DNA of 64,000 nt from Omphiscola glabra (lineage: Eukaryota; Mollusca; Gastropoda; Lymnaeidae), in NCBI GenBank assembly GCA_964017045.1, contig OZ024804.1, positions 28,658,945 to 28,722,944 on the forward strand. The letters run 5' to 3'. Both the position numbers and the translations under genes were made by a program. Positions 34,801 through 41,500 of the stretch are shown piece after piece. The first letter of the stretch is position 1. Each line of letters opens with the position of its first letter. The notes under the pieces are model-generated. The model worked only from the letters and a program-made list of their open reading frames with translations, was not told the DNA's origin and ran no database searches.

Positions 34801-35181
34801 ATCGATGACATCAGTCGCCGTCTTCCCAACCTTATCCTCGGCGAGTTTCTGAACTTGTGGCTCTGGTTGATTGGCTTGTTCTCGTTGAGGTGGTGGGAGA
34901 GTGACGGCTCCATCGGGTATTTCCGGTTCACTGTGCTCAGAACGTTGCTCGTCTTGGGGGCCGCCTGTGTCTCCATCTGTTTGAAGTGCTGGATAAACAG
35001 ACGAGATTCGTGGATGACAAAGTTATTTCTTTGAGGTTGTTCCTTTAAATAGTTTAAAGCCATGGGTTACAATAATTCTCTACAGAATAAATGTAGAAGT
35101 GATGTCGTTGTTTCAGTTCATTTCTCTACTAGATGACTTACCTTCATCATTGTCCTTAAGGAATTCCCAATTCATTATCAT
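319..35181 (-). CDS. Gene B: TRPM-like cation channel, tandem paralogue of A, 3' end missing
   Basis: Second minus-strand TRPM-like gene, starting about 256 bp after the stop of gene A. Secure exons: 35142-35181, 34626-34976, 34050-34253 and 33064-33099 (N-terminus), and 22114 down to 319, which give cytoplasmic exons, S1-S2 ([16 protein letters not shown]), S3-S4 ([15 protein letters not shown]), S5 (SYGVASQSV), pore (FWTMLGQYP) and S6 ([12 protein letters not shown]). Exons from 22 kb down share intron phases with gene A exon by exon, but two short A exons (51094-51147, 49214-49252) have no counterpart. I could not find the exon equivalent to A 43921-44152, which phases say must lie between 7206 and 10270. 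The 22.1-33 kb section is unresolved. The C-terminus is off the left edge. Confidence 0.82.
1107..1281 (-). CDS. Gene B S5 and pore exon
   Basis: [20 protein letters not shown] is S5, SQSVYFHG follows, and [20 protein letters not shown] is the pore loop with a GQ-x-P filter. Acceptor TTCCCCAG, donor AAAG|GTAGGC, phase 1 end. Confidence 0.88.
1432..1560. repeat. GA-rich and GT-rich simple repeat
   Basis: Runs of (GA)n with G tracts followed by (GT)n. The three reading frames through it are low-complexity only. Confidence 0.85.
1854..2108 (-). CDS. Gene B S3-S4 exon
   Basis: 85 codons: [20 protein letters not shown] is S3, [20 protein letters not shown] then VMFKNI is S4 and linker with the TRPM R-x-L-H...LGP pattern. 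Acceptor ATTGTACAG, donor ATT|GTACGT, phase 0-0. Confidence 0.87.
2890..3035. mobile_element. Short hAT-like MITE
   Basis: Ends cagaggcgtag and tacgcccctg are inverted copies, and the 8-bp flanks (acagtggc, ctagtggc) agree at six positions, as expected of a decayed 8-bp target duplication. Lies in the S2-S4 intron of gene B. Confidence 0.5.
3052..5850. other. Intron of gene B, no recognised gene
   Basis: AT-rich. Near 3775-3851 there is the end of a hAT-like element (gctctcgagccacag type sequence ending ccactg), whose left end I did not find. Nothing coding recognised. Confidence 0.5.
5855..6025. repeat. Degenerate ACACAGACACAATCAT repeat
   Basis: Imperfect 14-16 bp units rich in cacagacacaatcat, directly next to the short gene B exon at 6058. 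Confidence 0.75.
6058..6093 (-). CDS. Gene B short exon ([12 protein letters not shown])
   Basis: 36 nt, phase 0-0, between CGAATACAG and GTAAGAT, at the S2-S3 loop. Gene A has no separate exon here. Could be skipped without frame loss. Confidence 0.5.
6424..6555 (-). CDS. Gene B S1-S2 exon
   Basis: 44 codons: [20 protein letters not shown] is S1, [17 protein letters not shown] is S2. Acceptor CTTCTTCCAG, donor TCT|GTAAGA. Length and phase identical to gene A exon 41207-41338. Confidence 0.82.
6590..6830. repeat. Degenerate GTGAATGTAACGT repeat
   Basis: Short diverged units (gtgaatgtaacg, gtgaaatgtaacg), running from just upstream of the S1-S2 exon of gene B. Confidence 0.7.
7146..7205 (-). 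CDS. Gene B pre-S1 exon
   Basis: Reads [20 protein letters not shown] between TTCTTCAG and GTAGTC; phase 0-0. The proline-containing stretch before S1 is typical of TRPM. Confidence 0.72.
7378..7895. repeat. Minisatellite, about 44-bp unit, 11 copies
   Basis: Unit of the form ttacagtctgtcaataact plus a variable part plus ggacgtcagct. Lies in the gene B intron where the missing pre-S1 exon should be. Confidence 0.9.
7985..8292. repeat. Minisatellite, 46-bp unit, about 6.5 copies
   Basis: Unit contains cccagtaccagactcgttta. A period that is not a multiple of three makes all plus frames look open with the same peptide shifted; not coding. Confidence 0.9.
9495..9905. repeat. Dispersed repeat family X, copy 1
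   Basis: Aligns in the same orientation with 47500-47900; shared blocks include gatggaa-type text and gcaac.gtttcgtcccagcta, gtagaatcc.c.ttagag and cgaccag.tgt. Unclassified. Confidence 0.6.
10271..10376 (-). CDS. Gene B exon with [10 protein letters not shown]
   Basis: Reads [20 protein letters not shown] then [14 protein letters not shown], the equivalent of the NPTAAALIAFG exon of gene A. Using acceptor CCCTGTAG gives a two-base start that makes P-A-A-L in frame; donor CT|GTAAGT, phase 2, again matching gene A. Confidence 0.68.
10668..10701 (+). repeat. Interstitial telomere-type repeat (TTAGGG)5
   Basis: Five perfect TTAGGG units plus TTAG, in an intron of gene B. Confidence 0.95.
10796..10850 (+). 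repeat. Hammerhead-like repeat tail, copy 1
   Basis: ttcgctggcgaaggctttt followed by cgccgacaaattcgctgttttg; same short repeat as at 42597 and 57896. Confidence 0.5.
11327..11408 (-). CDS. Gene B exon ([13 protein letters not shown])
   Basis: Reads [20 protein letters not shown] then NEDENDH. Acceptor ATTTTAG, donor CACC|GTAGGT; phase 0 to 1, as in gene A exon 48807-48876. Confidence 0.65.
11893..12670. repeat. Minisatellite of TCACTGTCACTGTCTCCC units
   Basis: Mostly 18-bp units built of 6-bp modules, with internal duplications. Long open frames on both strands (Ser-Leu-Ser-Pro or Glu-Gly-Asp-Ser repeats) follow from the period and lack any flanking coding sequence. Confidence 0.92.
12671..14751. 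other. Intron of gene B, nothing recognised
   Basis: AT-rich, with a C tract at 13888-13904. No exon-like segment or complete element seen. Confidence 0.45.
14752..14864 (-). CDS. Gene B helical repeat exon
   Basis: Reads [20 protein letters not shown] then [18 protein letters not shown]. Acceptor TTTTTGCAG, donor CAG|GTGTCT; same phases and hydrophobic pattern as gene A exon 51317-51453. Confidence 0.7.
15284..15390 (-). CDS. Gene B exon, cytoplasmic domain
   Basis: Reads [20 protein letters not shown] then [15 protein letters not shown]. Acceptor ACTAAAG, donor AAAG|GTAAAT; phases 2 to 1, as in gene A exon 51848-51942. Confidence 0.65.
15663..15901. repeat. Minisatellite, 40-bp unit, 6 copies
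   Basis: Units run ttactggcatc, then ttgtctccaagagatg, then tgtaa, with 10-20% divergence between copies. Confidence 0.85.
16019..16380. repeat. Minisatellite, 30-bp unit, 12 copies
   Basis: Unit ttactgaggccccagatgta then tttgattgag, very homogeneous. The 30-bp period creates a 10-residue peptide repeat on the plus strand, which I regard as an artefact. Confidence 0.95.
16468..16505 (-). CDS. Gene B short exon ([12 protein letters not shown])
   Basis: Phase 0 to 2 between TTTCCAAG and GTATGTT, the phases of gene A exon 52797-52858, and joining in frame to the next gene B exon. Confidence 0.45.
16829..16868. repeat. Poly(A) tract, about 40 bp
   Basis: Unbroken A run on the plus strand; could be a retroposon tail, but no body was recognised upstream. 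Confidence 0.9.
16951..18657. mobile_element. piggyBac-like non-autonomous element, about 1.7 kb
   Basis: Bounded by TTAA at both sides and perfect inverted ends ggggggaggtacacc and ggtgtacctcccccc. TTAA target sites and G-rich inverted ends directly inside are the mark of piggyBac-type transposons. The interior is AT-rich with only short frames and no transposase that I can recognise, so it is a deletion derivative or MITE. Confidence 0.75.
19385..19830. repeat. Minisatellite, 46-bp unit, about 8 near-identical copies
   Basis: Unit includes cctacagacagtcatacatt then ctacctgccaaactgtcaac. Outer copies are diverged, inner ones almost identical. Related units occur at 22265-22480. Confidence 0.95.
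20057..20163 (-). CDS. Gene B exon equivalent to PVPVIFIE exon
   Basis: Reads [20 protein letters not shown] then [15 protein letters not shown]. 107 nt with two-base start and phase 0 end, against 110 nt and the same phases in gene A exon 55233-55342. Sequence similarity is weak; equivalence rests on length and phase. Confidence 0.5.
21043..21182 (-). CDS. Gene B linker exon
   Basis: Reads [47 protein letters not shown]. Donor GAG|GTAATG, phase 0; acceptor either AACAG at 21183 or TCTAAAG at 21171, both in the same phase. Position and phases correspond to gene A linker exon 58684-58829. Confidence 0.55.
21793..22025. repeat. Minisatellite, about 27-bp unit, 9 copies
   Basis: Unit of catmaaaagtctcaagtaaa type followed by ttctaat or tcctagt; ends 14 bp before the donor of the gene B exon at 22039. 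Confidence 0.88.
22039..22114 (-). CDS. Gene B exon ([12 protein letters not shown])
   Basis: Reads [20 protein letters not shown] then SQITA. Strong acceptor GTCTATTCATTCAG, donor GCAG|GTGAGC; phase 0 to 1, as in gene A exon 59918-60014. Confidence 0.6.
22265..22480. repeat. Diverged array related to the 19.4 kb minisatellite
   Basis: Four diverged units of caatagtcctacagtcagtc type with acctgcc spacers, clearly the same family as 19385-19830. Confidence 0.8.
22548..22745 (-). pseudogene. Decayed copy of the Cys-rich exon region
   Basis: Directly repeats the 23070-23270 sequence (shared run of plus-strand text from ctgcttttctggatata onwards), but the frame has stop codons at the HLIEW position and lost cysteines. 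The repeat also covers flanking non-coding sequence. Confidence 0.6.
23061..23204 (-). CDS. Candidate Cys-rich exon, 48 codons
   Basis: Reads [48 protein letters not shown] with donor AAG|GTAGGT and possible acceptor ATCAAG. Phase 0 to 0, compatible with the next gene B exon. Six cysteines in C-x3-C and C-x2-C pairs suggest metal binding or disulfides, unlike TRPM. A decayed copy lies at 22548-22745. Confidence 0.35.
23070..23270. repeat. Direct duplication partner of 22548-22745
   Basis: About 200 bp duplicated 525 bp apart in direct orientation at roughly 85% identity. This copy holds the intact Cys-rich frame. Confidence 0.85.
24150..24345. repeat. Degenerate TATAGATTTA repeat
   Basis: Short AT-rich units such as tatagatttataga, with no fixed period. 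Confidence 0.7.
24838..25392. repeat. Minisatellite, 29-bp unit, about 19 copies
   Basis: Unit gtgtcatggtcgatgagaaa then atgttgtgt, with gagtc/gtgtc and ttg/tgg variants arranged in runs. Confidence 0.95.
25489..25646 (-). CDS. Candidate gene B exon ([13 protein letters not shown])
   Basis: Reads [52 protein letters not shown]. Acceptor GGGCGCAG, possible donor TTCAG|GTCTCG. Starts at phase 0, as the previous candidate requires; the end phase does not match the next. Confidence 0.4.
26529..26690 (-). CDS. Candidate gene B exon ([13 protein letters not shown])
   Basis: Reads [51 protein letters not shown] with donor AAG|GTGTGT, phase 0. Clearly protein-like with an alternating hydrophobic strand. 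The acceptor (GTCAGAG) is weak, and a MITE lies just upstream of it. Confidence 0.5.
26729..26890. mobile_element. MITE with TTCACACGATCA inverted ends
   Basis: Left ctccgttcacacgatca and right tgatcgtgtgagctgac are inverted copies around 130 bp of AT-rich sequence. Superfamily not assigned. It lies immediately upstream (gene sense) of candidate exon 26529-26690. Confidence 0.55.
27136..27233. repeat. Inverted repeat, 35-bp arms, 28-bp spacer
   Basis: Arms cccattattcaacgatgatc... at 27136-27170 and ...gatcatcattgaataatggg at 27199-27233 differ at two positions only, so the RNA of either strand would fold to a stable hairpin. Confidence 0.85.
27339..27973 (-). CDS. Candidate exon with five 30-residue repeats
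   Basis: Long open frame that opens with non-repetitive, coding-like sequence ([20 protein letters not shown] then [20 protein letters not shown]) and continues through five 90-bp units encoding a Ser/Thr-rich repeat (core [20 protein letters not shown]). Possible acceptor CACATAG at 27974, donor CAAAACAG|GTTTTA at 27338. If real, it would be a repeat-expanded disordered linker in gene B. Because a 90-bp period keeps every frame open, openness of the repeats is not evidence; the flanking sequence is. Confidence 0.4.
27391..27840. repeat. 90-bp tandem repeat, 5 copies, in candidate exon
   Basis: Copies 2-3 (27481-27660) and 4-5 (27661-27840) are identical 180-bp dimers; copies alternate ggacgtat and ggaacttt at one site. 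Period is exactly 30 codons. Confidence 0.95.
27988..28152. mobile_element. hAT-like MITE
   Basis: Ends cagggccggtctcagg and ttagggccagccctg are inverted copies of the cagggc-gg type frequent in hAT-derived MITEs. Flanking 8-bp duplication not clear (gggttaca, tatataca). Sits 14 bp upstream of the putative acceptor of the 90-bp-repeat exon. Confidence 0.5.
28560..28710. repeat. Tandem repeat, 35-bp unit, about 4 copies
   Basis: Unit atatatagacgtcaatttca then ttatatgtgttaatt. Confidence 0.85.
28774..28886 (-). CDS. Candidate gene B exon ([13 protein letters not shown])
   Basis: Reads [20 protein letters not shown] then [17 protein letters not shown]. Acceptor AATTTAACCAG, donor AAG|GTGTGT; two-base start, phase 0 end. 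The helical pattern suits the TRPM cytoplasmic repeats. Confidence 0.5.
29467..29651 (-). CDS. Candidate gene B exon ([13 protein letters not shown])
   Basis: Open coding-like frame with [20 protein letters not shown], then [20 protein letters not shown] and DVYLEAIHA; donor GCG|GTATGT (or T|GTAAAA four bases further). The acceptor (CCAAG at 29652) is weak. Confidence 0.42.
29729..29824 (-). CDS. Candidate gene B exon ([11 protein letters not shown])
   Basis: Reads [20 protein letters not shown] then [11 protein letters not shown], a coding-like amphipathic helix, between CTTCTACAG and AAAG|GTAGTT. Phases do not join cleanly to the next candidate. Confidence 0.45.
30140..30400. repeat. Minisatellite, 23-bp unit, about 11 copies
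   Basis: Unit aatcaactgtaatagcatga then cag, with ggtag and gacag variants. Confidence 0.93.
30401..32344. other. Intron of gene B, nothing recognised
   Basis: AT-rich unique sequence without exon-like segments, recognisable element ends or arrays. Confidence 0.45.
32388..32470 (-). CDS. Candidate gene B exon, 3' border unresolved
   Basis: Strong acceptor TTCCATTCCAG at 32471. In the phase required by the previous exon it reads [20 protein letters not shown] before a stop; another frame reads [16 protein letters not shown] and stays open to about 32345. I could not choose a donor. Confidence 0.25.
32490..32625. repeat. Tandem repeat, about 25-bp unit
   Basis: Copies of gttgatctattgatgtgcga then tgttt, the first two diverged. 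Confidence 0.8.
33064..33099 (-). CDS. Gene B short exon ([12 protein letters not shown])
   Basis: 36 nt between TTGAACAG and GTAAAC; phase fits the preceding exon. Serine/threonine/glycine-rich. Confidence 0.4.
33291..33312 (-). ncRNA. Hammerhead-like core (minus strand), mutated
   Basis: Minus strand reads CTGGTGA, AGGC-TTTT-GTC, GAAAC, then GTTTG. This matches the hammerhead order CUGAUGA - stem II - GAAAC except for one core change (A to G). Similar motifs are known in Penelope-like retroelements. Probably an inactive relic. Confidence 0.35.
33410..33862. repeat. Minisatellite, 92-bp unit, about 4.5 copies
   Basis: Unit contains acaagactctaacgaaaaca and tctttgggacctggcacctc. The 92-bp period makes the same peptide appear in shifted frames; not coding. 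Confidence 0.93.
33983..34047. repeat. Short direct duplication at a gene B donor
   Basis: atattaacaaccagccacgt with ttaagtgagt is repeated about 35 bp later, next to the donor of exon 34050-34253. Confidence 0.8.
34050..34253 (-). CDS. Gene B exon following [11 protein letters not shown]
   Basis: Starts with [20 protein letters not shown], then [14 protein letters not shown] and a basic stretch ([20 protein letters not shown]). Acceptor ACAATAG, donor CAGG|GTAAAC; two-base start, phase 1 end. The donor region is part of a small direct duplication at 33983-34047. Confidence 0.62.
34626..34976 (-). CDS. Gene B exon, N-terminal cytoplasmic region
   Basis: 116 codons beginning [20 protein letters not shown] (hydrophilic, proline/glutamine-rich), then a helical part ([20 protein letters not shown]) and [11 protein letters not shown]. 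Acceptor TTCAAACAG, donor ACTG|GTAAAA. The hydrophobic strand running into GG of the next exon resembles the start of the TRPM homology region. Confidence 0.65.
35142..35181 (-). CDS. Gene B first coding exon (candidate start)
   Basis: Reads [13 protein letters not shown], donor GAAG|GTAAGT, phase 1. The first in-frame ATG is at 35181. A good acceptor (TTTTATCATTCTAG) at 35192 could make this an internal or non-first exon; the frame is open to it. Confidence 0.6.
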
Positions 35182-35240
35182 GTTGAAAAGTCTAGAATGA
35201 TAAAACAAACTCACATTTGATTATCGGATTACACACAATA

Positions 35241-35250
35241 ATTTATATAA
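35241..35250 (-). promoter_or_regulatory. Possible TATA box for gene B
   Basis: TTATATAAAT on the minus strand, about 60 bp upstream of the first ATG of gene B and only about 190 bp past the stop of gene A. Spacing would allow a short 5' leader. AT-rich context makes this tentative. Confidence 0.3.
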
Positions 35251-35317
35251 TGACGCGCATGAGAAGAATAAAACGTGGATTTTGCTACATTGGTGCTTTG
35301 TTAAAGCCTTTAAAATG

Positions 35318-35323
35318 TTTAAT
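35318..35323 (-). other. Possible poly(A) signal of gene A (ATTAAA)
   Basis: ATTAAA on the minus strand about 115 bp beyond the stop codon. It is the commonest variant of AATAAA, but the sequence is AT-rich, so chance is plausible. Confidence 0.3.
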
Positions 35324-35436
35324 GCTTAGTATTTTAAAGTCCCTTTAGCTCTGCGTTCTGTCAAGTCGTAAGTACTACGACATGTCTCTTCTCATCTGGA
35401 GTATTTTTGTTGTATTCTATTATTAAATCGACTGTC

Positions 35437-35542
35437 TCACTCCGTGTATTCGTCGTCGTCATCCTCAGATTCATCAGACACATACATCACGAAGTCAGAC
35501 TGTTTCGTTTCATCTCCAACACCCTTCAATATCCGTCGTGGA
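35437..35542 (-). CDS. Gene A last coding exon with stop
   Basis: Begins at TTTCAG and reads SPRRILKGVGDETKQSDFVM then YVSDESEDDDDEYTE and TGA. Very acidic tail, with no kinase, NUDT9 or long coiled coil. Phase fits the upstream exon exactly. Confidence 0.78.
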
Positions 35543-38500
35543 CTGAAATGAAAATGAAAACATTTTTATATTTATATTATAAGAAATATTTATATTCATT
35601 CCATGCCAAACATACCTAACTATTTCTTTCGTTTAGGATTTTTTGTTCCCCCCCCCACCCCCAAACGAAAAATCCACTTCCCCCACATTTTTTTTTCAAA
35701 CAGAGCTTAATAGAAACTGTTTGCTATGTTATATTTTTGGTCTGAATGGTCATTGGATGACAAGAATAGATGAACAAGTACACGTATGTGGATATAAGGC
35801 GTGAGGGAGAGAGAGTGAGGAGAGAGAGAGAGGGAGAGTTCATTAAGGACACAGTCATGAGAGGTTCCTGAGTGATAGCCCCTGTGTTTTGGATTGACTG
35901 TGTAGTTGTAAGGAGATTCTGTAAGGAGATACTGTAAGGAGATACTTTAAGGAGATACTGTAAGGAGATACTGTAAGGAGATACTGTAAGGAGATACTGT
36001 AAGGAGATACTTTAGGGAGATACTGTAAGGAGATACTGTAACCAAGTGAATCTGTGTGACTGTGTAGTTGTTAAGAGATACAGTAACCAGGTGAATGTGC
36101 ATGACATATACATGTAATAAAGAAAAACTCAGAAATGTAAAGTGTCTGTTTTCCAATTATCCGGTGTGCATGGTTAATTATTGATAGACAGTGTGGTAGA
36201 ATATCATTGACAAACTTTGCCAGAAAACACTCACCTATGCTCGACTAGAGTAATAGATAGGAACAGGGGTTTAGGGGGTCATGTTGTGGGTCAGGAGGCT
36301 CATGTCATGGGACGAGGGATGGGGCATTTTGTGGGATAGGGAGACATTTCGTTGGTCGGGGGTATGCAAGGGGCCAATGTCTAAGGAAAGGGGGACATGT
36401 AGTGGAAGATGGGGAGATGTAGTGGAAGAGGGGGACATGTAGTGGAAGAGGGGGACATGTCGTGCGACAGGGTCCCTAGTCGTGGGACAACGGGGACAAG
36501 TCGAGGGCACTGGGCATAATATGTTGAGGGAAAGGGGGCATGTATGGGATTTGGTCTTGTCGAGGAAGAAGGGGACAAACAAACAATAGAAAAGTTTAAT
36601 CGTCTACTGAGGCTTAACCTAAGAGCAGCTTAGCTTATTTCATAACTAAGAAGAATCTAACTACTTCCATAACATAACAACAACTTAGTTACTTTCCTAA
36701 CTTGAGATCCACTTAGCTACTTTATTCCATACCTTTTTTTGATCGTTAGATATCGTCCATACTTTTCCCTCTCCATATCTTCAAATTTCATCAAATCGTT
36801 CCCCTGTTCTCTGCCTTAAGATAGCAGCACACAAAAAAAGGATTTCTATTTTTTTTTTTTTATGATTTCAAATAATCGTACGTATTGAAATATAAATTAA
36901 AATAAAAATTTCAGTTAAAATCACGATGCTAAAAAAAAATGCTAAAAAAAAATTAAAATGGACACTCGCAAAATCTCTTATATATATTGCGCTTGTGGTG
37001 TGAATGCTTCCATTTAAGGACAGCGCGCAAAATATAATTCCCGATAACTACGCTAAATTATTCTTTTTTATAATGCAGCTGCGTTTGGTGCTTAATATTT
37101 TATTTTATTTTCGAAATGAAATCGTCTCAATTTAAATTTGGTGTAATAAATATTCAGTCTTAAAGTGGTTGGGACACGGGATTCTTAAATATGCGTTAAT
37201 TAAGGTCATGTTTTGTCAAGTAACTTTAGTAGATGAAAAGTTCACGCATTAATGTCGCCAGTGTTTGGCGACCTATAACAAGTAAAGAAATATTTTAAAA
37301 GGAAAAGAATACACGACAATCCCATCTGCGTTTCTTAAGTGATATAATTTATAAAATGGCTATTCACCGTAGACAAAAAAGTTGCAATACCGGCACTAAA
37401 TTTTTAACTGAAACATGATAAATTGAAAATCGAAGTGGCTATAGGTAGCCTAATGGTACCCGGGTGCAAATGGCGGCGCTGCTTGTCCGGGTCAATTTTG
37501 ACTAATGCTATTCGGATGTCATTTGTGGTAGTTTATTTTAGTTAAAATGAAGAATTAAGTTTACAAACGTATAGCACATTCAATTATCTTTCATTTGATA
37601 CCTCATTTCGTCTTACAAAGCCAGCAATAATATTTTAAATCGTTTTTTAATCCCAACCTCTCAATTCTGGTACCCGTGTACCAATAGGTGCAGCCATTGA
37701 AAATATTTAAACTGGACTATTGTGGACATTTGTGGACATTTGTGGACATTTTTGGACATTTGTGGACATTTGTGTTCATTTGTGGACATTTGTGAACATT
37801 TTTGGACATTTTTGGACATGTGTAATTTAAAGGTATTGTCAGTTTTACCTTCGTTTGGAGAAGAGGCGATCTTTCCATCGCGACAACAACGTACCAACCT
37901 ACTGATACTGCTGAAGAACAGGAACGGTATGGGCAGGATGTGTGACTCAGAGTACTCGATCGTCAGCCGACACATCTGGCAATGCCAAATTTCCAGTGAC
38001 CTCAACTCATACTCTATAATCGTCGTGCTGTGTAAGAATGACCAATGCGTGACTCGACTTAAATAGTGTATTGTGAAATATCTTCAGTCTTTTCTATCCT
38101 GTCGACCATCGCTCACCGGTGACCGAAAACAAACGTCATTAATTTTCTCTGACATAACGTGCTATGTCAAAAAAAAATGTATTTAAAACTGCCGACTATT
38201 CTTTATAATCATCATTAATTTATAAAACATGTATTATTGTTTAAAATAGTTCTTATGCATGTTAGGATCATTTTTCTTAATCATTTAAACAGCTGATCTC
38301 ACAATTCGAATGCATTTTCTAATGAACTTCAACTTACTTGAACTTGGCAATTAAAAGGTTGAAGAGAAGAATGTTTACAGCAAACAGAAAGAATGCAAGT
38401 AAAACAGGCACAAAATAAGTGGACTCCTCTGTCACACACCGATCCTTGGTATTGTTGGTGTACAATTGTGGGTCAAATGTGCAGTTGGAGTCTAAAAGTA

Positions 38501-41500
38501 TATGATAAATAACAGTGGGTTTCTCTATTTTTGTAAATGTATTCCTACTATATTATGAAATTATTCATGCATTAGACAAGTGTACGAGAAAAGTATTTAA
38601 CTTAAGAAGCATTCATCGACCAAGACAAAGCTAACGTTATATCTAATGAGACTGTTCGCAGATGACAGAGCCGTGTATAGGACGATCACCAACAGATCTG
38701 ACCAGGACTAGAAGGATCTCAATCGGTTAGCTGAGTGGGAGGCGAGCTGGGACATGGAATTTCATCCGGCCAAGTGCCAGACACTGTCAGACTCTAGAAG
38801 TTGTACTCCTCTACGCTACCATTATGAATTGCATTGTCATTTACTTGAGTCAGTTTCCTCCGTAAGGTACCTGGGTGTTACCATTCAGAGAGAGGTCCGC
38901 TGGGAGGAGCATATTAACAATGTGTGCAACCAGGCAAACAAGACCCTGGGGTTCTTAAGGCGTAATCTAAAGATCAGCAACTCCGGTGTGAAGGAAAGCG
39001 CCTATAAAGCCTTTGTCCGGCCGTTTTTAGATTATGCATCTTCGGTCTGGGACCCATTCACTCAGAAGAGCATCGACAGGTTGGAGGCAGTACAGCGACG
39101 GGCAGCACGCTTTGTCCTGAACCGCTACAGGAATACCTCTAGTGTTGGCAGCATGCTGTATTTGGACGTGACACAGCCATGTATTAGGACGTGACATAGC
39201 CATGTACTTGGACTTGAAATTGCCATGTATTTGGATGTGCCATAGCCATGTATTTGGACTTGACATAGCCATGTATTTGGACGTGACATAACCATGTATT
39301 TGGACGTGCATTTTCACCACTCAGCTTGCTTGTACTATGGCATATGAATTATAATTTATGCTTGACTATAAAGCGCTCCTTTTGGTTCTGATGTACAGCC
39401 TGCTGTAAAACGTATCAGGTGATAAATCAGCAATCCAAATCGATAAAGCTTACTTTGAAACGTTTCCAGGGACAATTCTCCAAACATGTAGTAGAACGTT
39501 CTCTGCATCATTGGAAACACGGACTCAAAGCCCGAGTTTGGATACATTACCGCCTGGCTGGCGACGGCAACAGCCGCATAGAGCAGTCCCAGGATCAACA
39601 GAAACTGTATCAACGTCCACACCTGCAGAGAAGAACTTGAATCAATGATTTCTTAAGTATCTGTGATGAACAGAGTGTAATGTATCATCCAAAAATACCG
39701 ATGAATTCATACTTTATAACTGACTGTAGAAATTGATTTTTTAAACATAATTTGAAAAGAAGCCACGCGATAGGGCTTTAGTAAAACTTTTCAAAAATCA
39801 AAATACAGATTCGTTGTGATATATATATCCAGGGAAATTCTTCAAACATGTAGTAGAACGTTCTCTGCATCATTGGAAACACGAATATATATATATATAT
39901 ATATATATTAATAGAATTATTGTAATGTCGTGAAAGGACACGTTAAAATATTGATATAACCTGTTATATATATATAAACTGCGCCATATATATAACAGGT
40001 TATATCAATATTTTAACGTGTCCTTTCACGACATTACAATAATTCTATTAATAACTGCAATAATTTAGATTCACAAACTTTAATATCTTTAACAATTTCA
40101 ATATCTGCAAATAACTTCAATAGCTACAATAATTTTACTATCTGAAATACCGTTACCGACAATCTCTTTATGTATAACAAAAGACTATAAGTTAACTTAC
40201 CATTGCTCTGATTGTTGTTAGTAAAGGTCCCAGGAAGTCGCTGGCCTCGTATTTCTCCAAAAATCTCAGCAGGAAAAAGATGAAGTCCAAACTGTAGATG
40301 ATGCGCGCGCAGCTCGTAAGGCTTTCGGAGAGTTCAGTGGGGTGGGAGAGGTCGGAGGGGTGGGTGACGTCAACAGCGATACGAATGACAAAGGCGACGA
40401 TAAAGAAAACTATAGACAACAAATCCAACCAGTTGTAGAAACGTTTAAAATACGCCCAGCCTTGTGATTTGATCTGTGGAGTACAAGTTATTAAGTTAAA
40501 ATCCAGTTTGACTTCGGTCAAACTTCTCTTCTGCAACAGCGTTTTGCAAATGAATTGCCAGTTGCCTCTATCATAAATGAAATGGTCGACATGAGTGTAA
40601 AGTTTGCCTCACATTATAAAAGATAGCATTGTTCCATCACGTGCGCCATACAACCGTAGCCCAGGTATGAGATTGCCCAGTGTCCATTTGAAATCCGACC
40701 TCAGGAATTGTAGTCCTGGTCTGAGAGTGTCTTCAAATATCGAATTTTACTATAAATCGTGCAATATTTTATTGTAAACTTGTTAAATTTTATTCGTATC
40801 TTTCAATGCATTCAGCTTTTTAATTTATCTAGAAAAAACAAAAATTGTGATCATCGTTTCTTTCACTGAAAAATGTGAGTGGCAAATTTAAAAAACACCC
40901 TTGGAAAATTTTAACTTTATATTCCCTTTATGTCTCTTTTCATTGAATGAGATAAGATATATAAAAATTTATAAATAATAAGTATACAAAATCATCTCTT
41001 TATCCAAGGTATACATATATTTTAAAGATATTGTCTCGAAAACCCTTTCAAGTTTCAGATGTTTAGTTTAGAAAACATGCTCTGGGCTAGATCCATTTTT
41101 TCGCTAATTTTTTTTGCATATATCAACCTTTCTACACACCTCTCTACATACCTGTCTACACACCTGTCTACAACCTTGTACTAACAAATTACCAAAATAT
41201 ACAAACCTGTCTACACTGTTGTAGTAGCAACGGAAAAATATAAGCCCAGAACAGATATTCCTGCCATTTGATGTCTTCTACTCTGAGCTCATACACAAGA
41301 AACCAGCCACAAACCAAGAGATTAAATAAAAGGCCAACCTGAAATTTGAAATATAAAAAAAACACATTTCATCTTTGGACACCAATACTTGCTCATTTCA
41401 ATTAAAACATATGGATTGTTTTACTATTTCACTAAATTCCTATGGATTTTAACGTTACGCGGGACAACAATAGTATTGATCAATAAAAGTTGGAGATTTC

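Noticed and set aside
38754..39194. Host gene on the plus strand
   Set aside because: The protein is a LINE reverse transcriptase C-terminus with an upstream in-frame stop and truncated ends.
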